NCBI RefSeq assembly: GCF_023721795.1
Contig: NZ_JAMQYE010000001.1
Span: 2,108,001-2,172,000 of the forward strand
DNA from: Zeimonas sediminis
GTDB taxonomy: Bacteria > Pseudomonadota > Gammaproteobacteria > Burkholderiales > Burkholderiaceae_E
DNA: 64,000 nt
Reading direction: 5' to 3'
The notes under the pieces were generated by a model. The model saw nothing but the letters and a program-made list of their open reading frames with translations. It had not been told where the DNA came from and did no database searches. How positions within the stretch are numbered: the stretch's first letter is position 1; every line of letters starts with the position of its first letter. The position numbers were made by a program, and so were the translations under genes. Shown here in pieces: positions 34,942 to 44,189 of this stretch.

Positions 34942-36770
34942 TCCGGTTCGTCCTCCGCGCTGCCCGGGGCGCGGTTTTCCCCGCTGCCACCGTCGAGCAG
35001 CGCCAGCAGTCCTTGCAGCGTGTCGGCCTCGTCCACCGGCTTGTCCGGCCGGCGGCGCGCGATGCGCGGGAATCGCACCGCGATGCCCGAGCGATGCCGC
35101 GTCGAGCGCTGTATCCCCTCGAACGCGATTTCGAAGACCATGGTCGGCGCGACGCTGCGCACCGGCCCGAACTTCTCGATCGTGCTTCGCCGGATCGCCG
35201 CGTCGACCTCGCGGATCTCGGCGTCGGTCAGCCCCGAGTAGGCCTTGGCGAAAGGAACCAGCGCGCGATCCGGGTCGCCCGGCGGCCCGTTCCAGAGCGC
35301 GAAGGTGTAGTCGGTGTACAGGCTGGCACGCCGGCCGTGCCCGCGCTGCGCGTAGACCAGCACGCAGTCGGCGGTCAGCGGGTCGATCTTCCACTTCCAC
35401 CAGTCGCCGACGGGCGACGACTTCGTTCTCCCGATTCCGTAGCCGGCATCGGCACGCTTGAGCATCAGCCCCTCGACGCCGGCCGCTCGCGCGCGCTCGC
35501 GAAGCGCCGCGGCCTGCGCCCAGTCGCCCGCCGGCAGCAAGGGCGAGACGGCGATCGGTGCCGTCGCCGAAGGCAAGGGCCCGGCTTGCTGCGCGCCTTG
35601 CGGCCCGGGCGCCGCCGCCCCGCCCTGGGCCGGCCCGGCGGCGAGCAGCGAGACCAGCCTCGCGCGCCGCTCGGCCTGCGGCAGCCCGCGCAGGTCGCGG
35701 CCCTCGTGCTCGAGCAGGTCGTAGGCGAGCATCGCGACCGGGGCCTCGCGCAGCAGCTTCGGGCCGAGCCGCAGCCGCCCGATCCGCCGCTGCAGCAGCG
35801 CGAACGGCATCGGCGCGCCGGCCTCGTGGTTCCAGCACAGCAGCTCGCCGTCGAGGACCACGCCATCGGGCAGCGCGCGCGCCGCCTCGACGATCTCCGG
35901 GAACCGGTCGGTGACCAGCTCCTCGCCGCGCGACCAGATCCAGGCCCTTCCCGACCGCCGCACCAGCTGGATCCGGATGCCGTCCCACTTCCACTCCAGC
36001 AGCCAGCGGGCCGGCTCGCCTAGCGTGTCGGCGGCCTGCTGCAGGGGCTGCGCCAGGAAGAACGGATAGGGTCGGGCGGCGCGCTCGAGCGCGGCCTCCG
36101 GGTCCTCGGCGACGATGGCGCCGTCGCCGGGCGCGCCCTCGGCAGCGACCGGACCCGCTGCCTCGCGAGCCGGGTCCGCGGCCGCGCGCACCAGCGCCGC
36201 GAAGCTGCGCGCGTCGGGCTCTCGCCCCCCGTCGGTGTAGCCGACGAAACGGTGCGCGACCAGCTTCGGGTCGACGCCGAAGGCCTCGGCCAGCGCCCGG
36301 ATCACCAGCTGGCGCGACACGCCGACCCGGAACCCCCCGGTCAGCAGCTTGTTCAGCACGAAGCGCGCGCCGGGCTCCAGCCGCTGCCAGGCGTCCTCGA
36401 GCGCGGCGGCGAGGCGCTCGGGCTCCGCCCCCCGCAGCGGCAGCAGGCGCTCGCGCATCCAGCCTTCGAGCCCGGTGTCGTCGGCCAGCGAAGGCGGCGG
36501 CAGCAGCAGCGCGATCGTCTCGGCGAGATCGCCGACCGCCTGGTAGCACTCCTCGAACAGCCAGTCCGGCAGGCCGGCGAGCCTGCAGGCGGTCGCGCGC
36601 AGCACCGACATCGGCGCGAGCCGCCGCGGCCGTCCGCCGGCAAGGAAATAGGCGGCCCAGGCGGCATCGGCGGCGGGCGCCGCCGCGAAGTAGCGGGCCA
36701 TCGCCTCGGTCTTGCGGCGCGTGGACGTGGTCGCGTCGAGCTCCGCGTAGAGCCCGGCGAAGCGTTTCAT
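34938..36770 (-). CDS. ATP-dependent DNA ligase of the damage-response cassette
   Basis: A 610-residue ATP-dependent ligase. The adenylated Lys is in LLEWKWDGIRIQLV (motif I, about residue 250). LDGELLCWNHEAG and DLLEHEGRDLRGLP are motifs III and IV, and GLMLKRADAGYG and DWWKWKIDPL are motifs IIIa/V regions. It has the N-terminal DNA-binding domain (FVLNKLLTGGFRVGVSRQL). An Ala/Gly/Pro-rich insert (about residues 370-395) separates two parts of the adenylation domain. Its start overlaps the exonuclease stop by four bases. Confidence 0.94.
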   Translation of the reverse strand: MKRFAGLYAELDATTSTRRKTEAMARYFAAAPAADAAWAAYFLAGGRPRRLAPMSVLRATACRLAGLPDWLFEECYQAVGDLAETIALLLPPPSLADDTGLEGWMRERLLPLRGAEPERLAAALEDAWQRLEPGARFVLNKLLTGGFRVGVSRQLVIRALAEAFGVDPKLVAHRFVGYTDGGREPDARSFAALVRAAADPAREAAGPVAAEGAPGDGAIVAEDPEAALERAARPYPFFLAQPLQQAADTLGEPARWLLEWKWDGIRIQLVRRSGRAWIWSRGEELVTDRFPEIVEAARALPDGVVLDGELLCWNHEAGAPMPFALLQRRIGRLRLGPKLLREAPVAMLAYDLLEHEGRDLRGLPQAERRARLVSLLAAGPAQGGAAAPGPQGAQQAGPLPSATAPIAVSPLLPAGDWAQAAALRERARAAGVEGLMLKRADAGYGIGRTKSSPVGDWWKWKIDPLTADCVLVYAQRGHGRRASLYTDYTFALWNGPPGDPDRALVPFAKAYSGLTDAEIREVDAAIRRSTIEKFGPVRSVAPTMVFEIAFEGIQRSTRHRSGIAVRFPRIARRRPDKPVDEADTLQGLLALLDGGSGENRAPGSAEDEPE

Positions 36771-37915
36771 CGCGGCGCCTCCGGGGTGGCGCCCTGCCCC
36801 GCTTCGCCCTGCACGCTCGAGTCCGTCGACGGGGCGGAGACGTCCGGCGCCGAGACGTCCGGCGCCTCGCCGGCCCCGTCGTCGTCGCCGCCGTACTCGG
36901 TGGCGAAGGACTGCGCGTCGAGCCCGCGCTCGCGCAGCCAGCGGACCATCACCGCCTCGTAGCCGTGGGTGACGATCACGCGCCCGGCGCCGGTCGCCTC
37001 GATCGCCTGCTGCAGGCCCGGCCAGTCGGCGTGATCGGACAGCACGAAGCCGCGGTCGAGCGCGCGCCGACGGCGCGCGCCGCGGACCTGCATCCAGCCG
37101 GACACGAAGCCGTCGCTGGCGTCGCCGAAGCGCCGCGCCCAGGACGAGCCGGCCGCCGACGGCGGGGCCAGGACCAGCGCCGACCCGATCTCGCGCCGAT
37201 CGGCGAGCGCCGAGGCCGGCACGGTGCCGGGCAGCGCAACGCCGGCCTCGCGATAGACCCGGTTGATCGCCTCGACCGCGCCGTGGCACACGATCGGGCC
37301 CGGCGCCTGCGCGAGCGCCCCGCCTTCGGCGGCCGTGCCCGCCGACGCGCCGAGCGCGTCGGCCAGGCCTGCGAGCAATCGCTGCGCCTTGCCGAACGCG
37401 TAGCAGTGCAGCAGGCTGGCGCGCCCCTCGGCGGCGTTCGCCCGCCACCAGTCGAGGATCTCGCCGATCACGCTCGCCTGCGGCGCCCAGCGGTAGACCG
37501 GCAGGCCGAAGGTCGACTCGGTGACGAACACGTGGCAGCGCACCGGCTCGAAGGCGGCGCAGCTGCGGTCCGCCTCGACCCGGTAGTCGCCTGACACGAC
37601 CCAGACCTCACCGCGGTGCTCGAGGCGGATCTGCGCGGCGCCGAGCGCGTGGCCCGCCGGGTGGAAGGAGACCCGGACCCCGCCGACGTCGATCGCCTTG
37701 CCCCAATCCGCGGTGTCGAGCGAGATCGCGCCCAGCCGCGCCCGCAGCACGCCCGCGCCCTCGGCCGAGCAGAGGTAGCGGCGACTGCCCGGGCGCGCGT
37801 GGTCCGCGTGCGCATGGGTGATCAGCGCCCGGTCGACCGGGCGCCACGGGTCGATGAAGAAGCCCCCTGCCTCGCACCAGAGCCCCTCGGGGCGGGAAAC
37901 GACGAGATCGGCCAT
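36767..37915 (-). CDS. Ligase-associated DNA exonuclease (metallo-beta-lactamase fold)
   Basis: A 382-residue MBL-fold nuclease related to SNM1/Artemis. The metal motif is LITHAHADHARPGS (HxHxDH near residue 35). HPAGHALGAAQI, VVSGDY and GFVLSDHADWPGLQQA, with the final VIVTHGYEAVM, complete the beta-CASP-type layout. It is the first gene of the ligase cassette. The last 40 residues are a poor-complexity tail with a perfect duplication (APDVS twice), probably not part of the catalytic fold. Confidence 0.93.
   Translation of the reverse strand: MADLVVSRPEGLWCEAGGFFIDPWRPVDRALITHAHADHARPGSRRYLCSAEGAGVLRARLGAISLDTADWGKAIDVGGVRVSFHPAGHALGAAQIRLEHRGEVWVVSGDYRVEADRSCAAFEPVRCHVFVTESTFGLPVYRWAPQASVIGEILDWWRANAAEGRASLLHCYAFGKAQRLLAGLADALGASAGTAAEGGALAQAPGPIVCHGAVEAINRVYREAGVALPGTVPASALADRREIGSALVLAPPSAAGSSWARRFGDASDGFVSGWMQVRGARRRRALDRGFVLSDHADWPGLQQAIEATGAGRVIVTHGYEAVMVRWLRERGLDAQSFATEYGGDDDGAGEAPDVSAPDVSAPSTDSSVQGEAGQGATPEAPR
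36837..36866. repeat. 15-base tandem duplication in the exonuclease tail
   Basis: Two perfect adjacent copies of a 15-base unit encode APDVS-APDVS in the C-terminal tail of the exonuclease. Being in frame and in a low-complexity tail, this is a candidate for copy-number variation between strains. Confidence 0.7.
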
Positions 37916-37918
37916 CGC

Positions 37919-39163
37919 TCAGTAGCGCGCCGCCTCGCCGGTGATCGCCACGCCCAGGCGAAGCATCGCCAGCGCGAAGCGGTTCATCAGCCGGACGTGC
38001 CAGGGCCTGCGGACGTGGCTGTCGATCGCGATCGCGACCCCGCCCTCGTCGATCGCGCGCTCGAGGCGATCGCGCAGTTCGCCGGCCAGGCCGCGGTCGA
38101 TCGCGACGACGTTGGCCTCGCGTCCCAGCAGCAGCGAGAACGGATCGATGTTCGACGAGCCCACGGTGACCCAGTCGTCGATCGCCGCGACCTTCGCGTG
38201 GAGGAAGCTCTTGCGGTACTCGACGATCTCGATGCCGGCGCGCAGGAACTCGTCGTACAGCGCCTGCGAAGCGTAGTACTGCAGCCGGTACTCGACCCTG
38301 CCCTGCAGCAACAGCCGGACCCTGACCCCGCGGCGCGCGGCGGCGAGCAGCGCGCGCCGGAACCGGGCGCCCGGAAAGAAGTAGGCGTTGGCGATCAGCA
38401 CCTCGCGCCGCGCGCGTCCGATCGCGCGCAGGTAGGCCCGCTCGATCGTGCGGCGGTGCCTGAAGTTGTCGCGCAGCATCAGCGCCGCGCGCACCGGGCC
38501 GGACGGCGTGACGTCGCTGTCGACCCGCTCGGGCAGGCCCGCGGGCCCGGCCTCGCCCTCCTGCGCTTGCTGCGCGCGCCAGAACGGGCGGTTGACGACC
38601 GCCAGCTCCCACCACAGGCGCTGCGCGGCGACGTGGACCGCTGCGACGAGCGGGCCGCGCACCCGCACCGCGAAGTCCAGCCGCGGCTCGTCGAGCCGGC
38701 CGTGGTTCGGATCGTATAGGTCGTCGAGCAGGTTGATGCCGCCGACGAAGGCGACCGCCCCGTCGACGACGACCAGCTTCCGGTGCAGCCTGCGCAACCG
38801 GCGGCGCCTGATCTCGAAGCGGGAGCGCTCCGGGCGGAACACCTCGATCCGCACGCCCGCGTCGAACATCCGCTGCCAGGCGGGACCTGCGCGGCGCGGC
38901 GTGCCGAAGCCGTCGACCACGAGGTGCACGCTCACGCCGCGTTCGGCCGCGCGCGCCAGGCTGTCGGCGATCCTGCGGCCGCTTTCGTCGGGCTCGAAGA
39001 TGTAGGTCTCGGCGAAGATCCGCTCGCGCGCGGCGTCGATCGCGCGCTCGAGCACCGGGAAGTACCCGGCGCCGCTGTCGAGCAGGACGACCTCGTGGCC
39101 GGCCGCCAGCCTCGGCCTGAGGCTTTCGTACCAGGGCAGCGAAACGATGCGGCGTTCGGTCAC
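37919..39163 (-). CDS. clsB: Cardiolipin synthase ClsB
   Basis: A 414-residue phospholipase D-family enzyme that condenses phosphatidyl donors to make cardiolipin at the inner membrane. Two HKD motifs are seen: LHRKLVVVDGAVAFVGGIN near residue 125 and FLHAKVAAIDDWVTVGSSNID near 310. The length and HKD spacing fit ClsB rather than ClsA, as no N-terminal membrane helices are present. The only reasonable start is GTG at 39163, with GGGAAA upstream. It precedes the exonuclease gene by three bases. Confidence 0.88.
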   Translation of the reverse strand: MTERRIVSLPWYESLRPRLAAGHEVVLLDSGAGYFPVLERAIDAARERIFAETYIFEPDESGRRIADSLARAAERGVSVHLVVDGFGTPRRAGPAWQRMFDAGVRIEVFRPERSRFEIRRRRLRRLHRKLVVVDGAVAFVGGINLLDDLYDPNHGRLDEPRLDFAVRVRGPLVAAVHVAAQRLWWELAVVNRPFWRAQQAQEGEAGPAGLPERVDSDVTPSGPVRAALMLRDNFRHRRTIERAYLRAIGRARREVLIANAYFFPGARFRRALLAAARRGVRVRLLLQGRVEYRLQYYASQALYDEFLRAGIEIVEYRKSFLHAKVAAIDDWVTVGSSNIDPFSLLLGREANVVAIDRGLAGELRDRLERAIDEGGVAIAIDSHVRRPWHVRLMNRFALAMLRLGVAITGEAARY

Positions 39164-39192
39164 GTTTCCCGGCTCGTGCCGGCGGCGCGGCG

Positions 39193-40071
39193 TCAGGAGC
39201 GCGCGATCAGCTCCAGGTCGGCCACCAGCGGACTGTGGTCGGACAGGCGCGACCACTCGAGGCCCTTGAGCACCGCCGTGGACCTGACCCTGAAGCCGCG
39301 CTGGTAGATGCGGTCCATTCTGAACCACGGGACCAGCGCGGGGAAAGTGCGCGCCGCGCGAACGGTGCGCGGCAGCCCGGGGATCGCCGCCTCGGGCGAC
39401 ACGCCGAGCTCGCTGAGGCGGTCGCGCACGTAGTACACCGCGCGCTGGGCGGCCGCGCTGCGCGGCCGGCAGGCGTCGAACACCTCGACCGCGCCGATGC
39501 GCTTGCACAGCCGGTCGGACAGCACATTGCGCCAGTCGTTGAAGTCGCCCGCGATGATCAGCGGCTCCGACGCGGGCACCGCGCTCTCGATCCAGTCGAG
39601 CACCGCGTCGAGCTGGCGGTCGCGGCTGCGCGCGAACAGGCCGAAGTGCACGACGAAGCAGTGCACCTGCCGCCCGCCGACGTCGACCACGCAGTGAAGC
39701 ACGCCGCGTTTCTCGAGCGCGTGGTCGGAGACGTCGCGGTTCTCCTGGCCGATGATCGGGTAGCGCGACAGCAGCGCATTGCCGTGGTGGCCGTGCAAGT
39801 AGCTGGCGTTGCGCCCGTAGGCCGTCTCGAAGGTGTGCTTGAGCGTGGGGGACTTGGCCAGGAAGACGTCCTGCGGCTCGGCGGGCCAGTGCTCGAAGCG
39901 GCGCTGGTGGCGCTCGTTCTGGCCCTGGACCTCCTGCAGGAAGATCAGGTCGCTGTCGAGCTCGTGCAGACGGGCCCTGAGCTCGTGGATCCGCGCGACG
40001 CGGCGCAGGCCGAAGAAATCCCGCAACACCCCCTTGTGGATGTTGTAGGTGGCCACTCGCAAGGTCGACAC
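39193..40071 (-). CDS. Endonuclease/exonuclease/phosphatase-family protein
   Basis: A 292-residue EEP-fold phosphodiesterase. All catalytic motifs are present: VATYNIHKG, LIFLQEVQG, LIIAGDFNDWRN and LSDHSPLVADLEL. This family next to clsB is common in related bacteria (YbhP-like position next to ClsB), which points to a membrane-lipid role rather than DNA repair; this is inferred from neighbourhood. The start is GTG at 40071. A block of 9-base repeats lies in the 63 bases before it. Confidence 0.88.
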   Translation of the reverse strand: MSTLRVATYNIHKGVLRDFFGLRRVARIHELRARLHELDSDLIFLQEVQGQNERHQRRFEHWPAEPQDVFLAKSPTLKHTFETAYGRNASYLHGHHGNALLSRYPIIGQENRDVSDHALEKRGVLHCVVDVGGRQVHCFVVHFGLFARSRDRQLDAVLDWIESAVPASEPLIIAGDFNDWRNVLSDRLCKRIGAVEVFDACRPRSAAAQRAVYYVRDRLSELGVSPEAAIPGLPRTVRAARTFPALVPWFRMDRIYQRGFRVRSTAVLKGLEWSRLSDHSPLVADLELIARS

Positions 40072-40111
40072 TTGGTGCTGCTCCGGTGCTTCGGGTACTG
40101 CGGATACTCGA

Positions 40112-40147
40112 GGGTGCTAAGGGTGCTACGGGTGCTAAGGGTGCTGC
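40112..40147. repeat. Four-copy 9-base tandem repeat
   Basis: Copies GGGTGCTAA, GGGTGCTAC, GGGTGCTAA and GGGTGCTGC follow each other without gaps. Weaker copies (CGGGTACTG, CGGATACTC) extend it leftwards to about 40091. The repeat covers the nudB stop codon and the gap to the EEP gene start, so slippage would change the NudB C-terminus and the spacing. Confidence 0.8.
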
Positions 40148-40614
40148 CGGTTCGCGCCGCCCGGCCTGCCCGCGCCGGCCCGCGCAGGCAGCGATCGGAT
40201 CGCCTCGGCGTTGCTCCACGAGAAGCAGCGGCCCGCGGCGTCTTCCCACGGCAGCCACGCGTAGGCGAGATGCTCGCGCGGGGCCAGCATGACCGGCACC
40301 GTGTCGGGCACCAGCAGCCCGAACACGTGCTCGGTATTTTGCGTCACGCCCTCGGGATAGCGATGCCGCCAGTGCGGATAGATCTCGTAGCGGTTCTGCA
40401 GGTGCCAGTCGGTCAGCACGTGATCGGCCGCGTCGATGCCCGTTTCCTCGAGCACCTCGCGCCGGCAGGTCTCGGCGAGCGGCTCGTCGACGCGATCCAC
40501 GCTGCCGGTGACCGACTGCCAGAAGCCCGGGTGGTCGGCCCGCTCGAGCAGCAGCACCCGCAGGTCGGCCGTGTGGATCACGACCAGGACCGAGACGGGG
40601 ATCTTGGTGCCCAC
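40135..40614 (-). CDS. nudB: Dihydroneopterin triphosphate diphosphatase NudB
   Basis: A 159-residue Nudix hydrolase that removes pyrophosphate from dihydroneopterin triphosphate in folate synthesis. The Nudix box is GSVDRVDEPLAETCRREVLE followed by ETGI, with the REVLEE core intact and one extra residue before the first Glu. RYEIYPHWRHRYPEGVTQNTEHVF is the family-specific segment that follows. It starts with GTG at 40614, five bases downstream of aspS. Its C-terminus ends inside the 9-base repeat. Confidence 0.9.
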   Translation of the reverse strand: MGTKIPVSVLVVIHTADLRVLLLERADHPGFWQSVTGSVDRVDEPLAETCRREVLEETGIDAADHVLTDWHLQNRYEIYPHWRHRYPEGVTQNTEHVFGLLVPDTVPVMLAPREHLAYAWLPWEDAAGRCFSWSNAEAIRSLPARAGAGRPGGANRQHP

Positions 40615-40619
40615 GGGAC

Positions 40620-42416
40620 TCAGGCCTTCGGCGCCTCGACCTGCCGCAGCCGGATGTGGAGCTCACGCAGCTGCTTTTCGTCGACCGGCGACGGGGCCTG
40701 GGTCAGCAGGCACTGCGCGCGCTGGGTCTTCGGGAACGCGATCACGTCGCGGATCGAGTCGGCGCCGGCCATCATCGTGACGATGCGGTCCAGGCCGAAG
40801 GCGATGCCGCCGTGCGGCGGCGCGCCGTACTGCAGCGCGTCGAGCAGGAAGCCGAACTTGGCGCGGGCCTCCTCGGGGCCGATCTTCAGCGCGCCGAAGA
40901 CCTTGCTCTGGACCGACTCGCGGTGGATGCGGACCGAGCCGCCGCCGATCTCCCAGCCGTTGAGCACCATGTCGTAGGCCTTGGCCACGCAGCGGCCGGG
41001 ATCGGTCTCCATCAGGTCCTCGTGGCCGTCCTTCGGCGCGGTGAACGGATGGTGGACCGCGACCCAGCGCGCGCTTTCCTCGTCGTACTCGAACATCGGG
41101 AAGTCGACGACCCACAACGGCTTCCAGTCGCCTTCGAGCAGGCCGTTGCGGCGGCCGAACTCGGAGTGGCCGATCTTGACGCGCAGCGCGCCGATCGCAT
41201 CGTTGACCACCTTGGCCTTGTCGGCGCCGAAGAAGACCAGGTCGCCGGTCTGCGCGCCGGTGCGCTCGAGGATGGCGGCGATCGCGGCGTCGTGCAGGTT
41301 CTTGACGATCGGCGACTGCAGGCCCTCGCGGCCCTTGCCGCCGTCGTTGACCTTGATCCAGGCCAGGCCCTTCGCACCGTAGATGCCGACGAACTGCGTG
41401 TAGCCGTCGATCTCGCTGCGGGTCATCTCGCCGCCGCCCGGCACGCGCAGCGCCACGACCCGGCCGCCCTCGGCGTTGGCCGGGCCGCTGAACACCTTGA
41501 AGTCGACGTCCTTCATCACGTCGGTGAGCTCGGTGAACTCGAGCTTCACGCGCAGGTCGGGCTTGTCCGAGCCGTACAGCCGCATCGCCTCGGCATACGG
41601 CATCTGCGGGAAGGGCGCCGGCAGCTCGACGCCGATCGCGTTGCGGAAGACCGTGCGGATCATCTCCTCGAAGATCGATCGGATCTCGGTCTCCGACAGG
41701 AAGGAGGTCTCGCAGTCGATCTGCGTGAACTCGGGCTGGCGGTCGGCGCGCAGGTCCTCGTCGCGGAAGCACTTGGTGATCTGGTAGTAGCGGTCGAAGC
41801 CCGCCACCATCAGCAGCTGCTTGAAGAGCTGCGGCGACTGCGGCAGCGCGAAGAACTGCCCGGCGTTGACCCGCGACGGCACCAGGTAGTCGCGCGCGCC
41901 CTCGGGCGTGGACTTGGTCAGCATCGGGGTCTCGATGTCGACGAAGCCCAGCGCGTCGAGGTACTTTCGGACCTCCATCGCGACCCGGTAGCGCAGCATC
42001 AGGTTCTTCTGCATCGCGGGGCGGCGCAGGTCGAGCACGCGGTGGGTGAGCCGGGTGGTCTCGGACAGGTTCTCGTCGTCGAGCTGGAACGGCGGCGTGA
42101 CCGACGGATTCAGGATCTCGAGCTCGTGGCACAGCACCTCGATCTGGCCGCTGCGGATGTTCGGGTTCTCGGTGCCCGCCGGGCGGCGCCGCACCTTGCC
42201 TGTGATGCGCACGCAGAACTCGTTGCGAACCCGCTCGGCGACCTGGAACATCTCGGCCCGGTCGGGGTCGCAGACCACCTGGGCGAGGCCCTCGCGGTCG
42301 CGCAGGTCGATGAAGATGACGCCGCCGTGGTCGCGACGACGATGGACCCAGCCGAAGAGGGTGACCACCTGGTCGAGCTGGTCGGTGGAAACCTGGCCGG
42401 TGTAGCAGCTGCGCAT
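40620..42416 (-). CDS. aspS: Aspartyl-tRNA synthetase
   Basis: A 598-residue class II synthetase. The N-terminal OB domain reads [20 protein letters not shown]. Motif 2 is [19 protein letters not shown] and motif 3 is [16 protein letters not shown]. The bacterial GAD insertion domain lies about 285-420. The ATG at 42416 is preceded by GGAGA, and earlier in-frame codons run antisense through the DUF502 gene and are rejected. Gene order DUF502-aspS-nudB is conserved in related bacteria. Confidence 0.97.
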   Translation of the reverse strand: MRSCYTGQVSTDQLDQVVTLFGWVHRRRDHGGVIFIDLRDREGLAQVVCDPDRAEMFQVAERVRNEFCVRITGKVRRRPAGTENPNIRSGQIEVLCHELEILNPSVTPPFQLDDENLSETTRLTHRVLDLRRPAMQKNLMLRYRVAMEVRKYLDALGFVDIETPMLTKSTPEGARDYLVPSRVNAGQFFALPQSPQLFKQLLMVAGFDRYYQITKCFRDEDLRADRQPEFTQIDCETSFLSETEIRSIFEEMIRTVFRNAIGVELPAPFPQMPYAEAMRLYGSDKPDLRVKLEFTELTDVMKDVDFKVFSGPANAEGGRVVALRVPGGGEMTRSEIDGYTQFVGIYGAKGLAWIKVNDGGKGREGLQSPIVKNLHDAAIAAILERTGAQTGDLVFFGADKAKVVNDAIGALRVKIGHSEFGRRNGLLEGDWKPLWVVDFPMFEYDEESARWVAVHHPFTAPKDGHEDLMETDPGRCVAKAYDMVLNGWEIGGGSVRIHRESVQSKVFGALKIGPEEARAKFGFLLDALQYGAPPHGGIAFGLDRIVTMMAGADSIRDVIAFPKTQRAQCLLTQAPSPVDEKQLRELHIRLRQVEAPKA

Positions 42417-42430
42417 CGAAAGTTCTCCGT

Positions 42431-43048
42431 TCAGGCGCGCGGAAGCGTCGTGGCGCCGCGGTCCGCCGGGGCGACGACGCCCATCGAGACCACGTATTTC
42501 AGCGCTTCGTCGACGCTCATGTTCAGTTCGATCGTCTCGGCCCGCGGCACCATCAGGAAGAAGCCGGACGTGGGGTTGGGGGTGGTCGGCACGTAGACCG
42601 ACACCATGTCGGTCGGCACGTGCCGCCGGACTTCGGCCGCCGGCGTGCCGGTCTGGAAGGCGATGGTCCAGACGCCGGCACGCGGGTACTGGACCAGCAG
42701 CGCCCGCCGGAAGGCCTGGCCGTTCGGCGACAGGATCGTGTCGCTGACCTGCTTCACGCTCGAGTAGATCGAGCGCACGATCGGGATGCGGCCGAGCAGC
42801 CGCTCCCAGTAGACGACCAGCCGCTCGCCGATGAAGTTGCGCGCGAGCAGCCCGGTGACCACCAGCACCAGCACCGTGAGCACAAGGCCCATGCCGGGGA
42901 TGTCGCGGCCGATGAAGGTGTGCGGGTGCCACCGCTCGGGGAGCAGTTGCAGGCTCTGGTCCATCGTGGTCACGATCAGGTTCAGCACCCAGATCGTGAT
43001 GACGAGCGGGACCCAGATCAGCAGGCCGGTGACGAGGTATTTGCGCAT
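42431..43048 (-). CDS. DUF502 membrane protein
   Basis: A 205-residue DUF502 protein with two N-terminal helices ([19 protein letters not shown] and [18 protein letters not shown]) and a soluble domain [38 protein letters not shown]. The function is unknown. It is transcribed between the zinc-ribbon gene and aspS. A second DUF502 gene is at 48506-49159; the two share [16 protein letters not shown] and the two-helix layout. Confidence 0.9.
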   Translation of the reverse strand: MRKYLVTGLLIWVPLVITIWVLNLIVTTMDQSLQLLPERWHPHTFIGRDIPGMGLVLTVLVLVVTGLLARNFIGERLVVYWERLLGRIPIVRSIYSSVKQVSDTILSPNGQAFRRALLVQYPRAGVWTIAFQTGTPAAEVRRHVPTDMVSVYVPTTPNPTSGFFLMVPRAETIELNMSVDEALKYVVSMGVVAPADRGATTLPRA

Positions 43049-43103
43049 TCTGGCGGGACCCGCGCCGGCCCGCGAGGCAGGCCGGCGCTGCGGTGCCCGG
43101 GAG

Positions 43104-43427
43104 TCAGGCCGACGGCGCCGCGGGGGGCTGCGCGCCCGCCGAGCCCGACGAAGTCGACGAGGCGGAGCCGGACGAACCGCCGGCGTCGCCGCCCGAGGCT
43201 CCCGAATCGCTGCCGGCGCCGGCCGGCTTGTCCTTCGGCTTGCCGTTGTCGCGGAAGTCGGTGACGTACCAGCCCGAGCCCTTCAGCTGGAAGGCCGGGG
43301 CGGTCAGCTCCTTGTGGAAGGACTCGGCGCCGCACTCGGGGCAACTGGTGAGCGGGGCATCGGACACTTTCTGCAGCACGTCCTTCCTGGCGCCGCAGCT
43401 GTCGCAACGGTAGGCGTAAATCGGCAT
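43104..43427 (-). CDS. FmdB-type zinc ribbon protein
   Basis: A 107-residue protein. MPIYAYRCDSCGARKD and SCPECGAESFHKEL give a CxxC...CxxC zinc ribbon at residues 8-35, the FmdB/putative regulatory protein family. The tail from residue 60 is Gly/Ser-rich and low-complexity. The role is unknown; it is the first gene of the aspS run, directly downstream of the ssb terminator. Confidence 0.9.
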   Translation of the reverse strand: MPIYAYRCDSCGARKDVLQKVSDAPLTSCPECGAESFHKELTAPAFQLKGSGWYVTDFRDNGKPKDKPAGAGSDSGASGGDAGGSSGSASSTSSGSAGAQPPAAPSA

Positions 43428-43448
43428 GGTGCAAGGCTTCCGGATGAC

Positions 43449-43478
43449 AAAAACCGCCGGACGCGAACGCTCCGGCGG
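43449..43478 (-). terminator. Intrinsic terminator of ssb
   Basis: On the minus strand an 8-base GC stem (CCGCCGGA / TCCGGCGG, arms at 43471-43478 and 43454-43461) with a 9-base loop is followed by five T. It lies 78 bases past the ssb stop and before the zinc-ribbon gene, so it separates the two transcripts. Confidence 0.85.
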
Positions 43479-43555
43479 CGGATTTTGGAAAACCTTGAAT
43501 TATAAGGCGAAAACGAGACGGTTGCGGATCGCCGCAACCGGCGCCTTCGATTCCC

Positions 43556-44092
43556 TCAGAACGGGATGTCGTCGTCCATCGGGCCGAAGGCGTCGCCGCC
43601 ACCGGGCTCGGGGGACGGGCGACGCGGCGCCTGGCCGCCCTGCGCCCCCTGGCCGCCGCCCCCGCGGGAGGCGCCACCCCGGCTGCCGCCGGAATAGCCG
43701 CCGCCCGAGTAGCCGCCCTCGTCGTCGCCGCCGTAGCCGCCACCACCGCCGCCGCCGTCGCGCGAACCGAGCAGCTGCATCGACTCGGCGATGATTTCGG
43801 TCGTGTAGCGGTCCTGCCCTTCCTTGTCCTGCCACTTGCGGGTCTTGAGCCGGCCCTCGACGTACACCGGCCTTCCCTTCTTCAGGTACTCGCCGGCGAT
43901 CTCGGCCAGGCGGTCGTAGAAGACCACGCTGTGCCACTCGGTTTCCTCGCGCTTCTCGCCGGTGGCCTTGTCCTTCCAGTTGCGGGTGGTGGCGATCCGG
44001 ACGTTGCAGATCGCGCCGCCGCTCGGCGCGTAGCGCGTTTCCGGGTCCCGCCCGAGGTTGCCGATCAGGATCACCTTGTTCACCGACGCCAT
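43556..44092 (-). CDS. ssb: Single-stranded DNA-binding protein
   Basis: A 178-residue SSB. The OB fold occupies residues 1-112 ([51 protein letters not shown]). The middle is a long Gly-rich linker, and the acidic C-terminal tip DDDIPF is the docking site for repair and replication proteins. The ATG at 44092 is set by the conserved N-terminus. It lies next to an MFS gene that is divergent from uvrA, a common arrangement in related bacteria. Confidence 0.97.
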   Translation of the reverse strand: MASVNKVILIGNLGRDPETRYAPSGGAICNVRIATTRNWKDKATGEKREETEWHSVVFYDRLAEIAGEYLKKGRPVYVEGRLKTRKWQDKEGQDRYTTEIIAESMQLLGSRDGGGGGGGYGGDDEGGYSGGGYSGGSRGGASRGGGGQGAQGGQAPRRPSPEPGGGDAFGPMDDDIPF

Positions 44093-44189
44093 GCTGCTCC
44101 CCTTGAATTCAGTTGTTCCGATTGTGTCACGACGGCGAGCGGCCGCCTCGATACGGTCGCCCGCAGCACTGCCGCGACCGATGCCGGGC

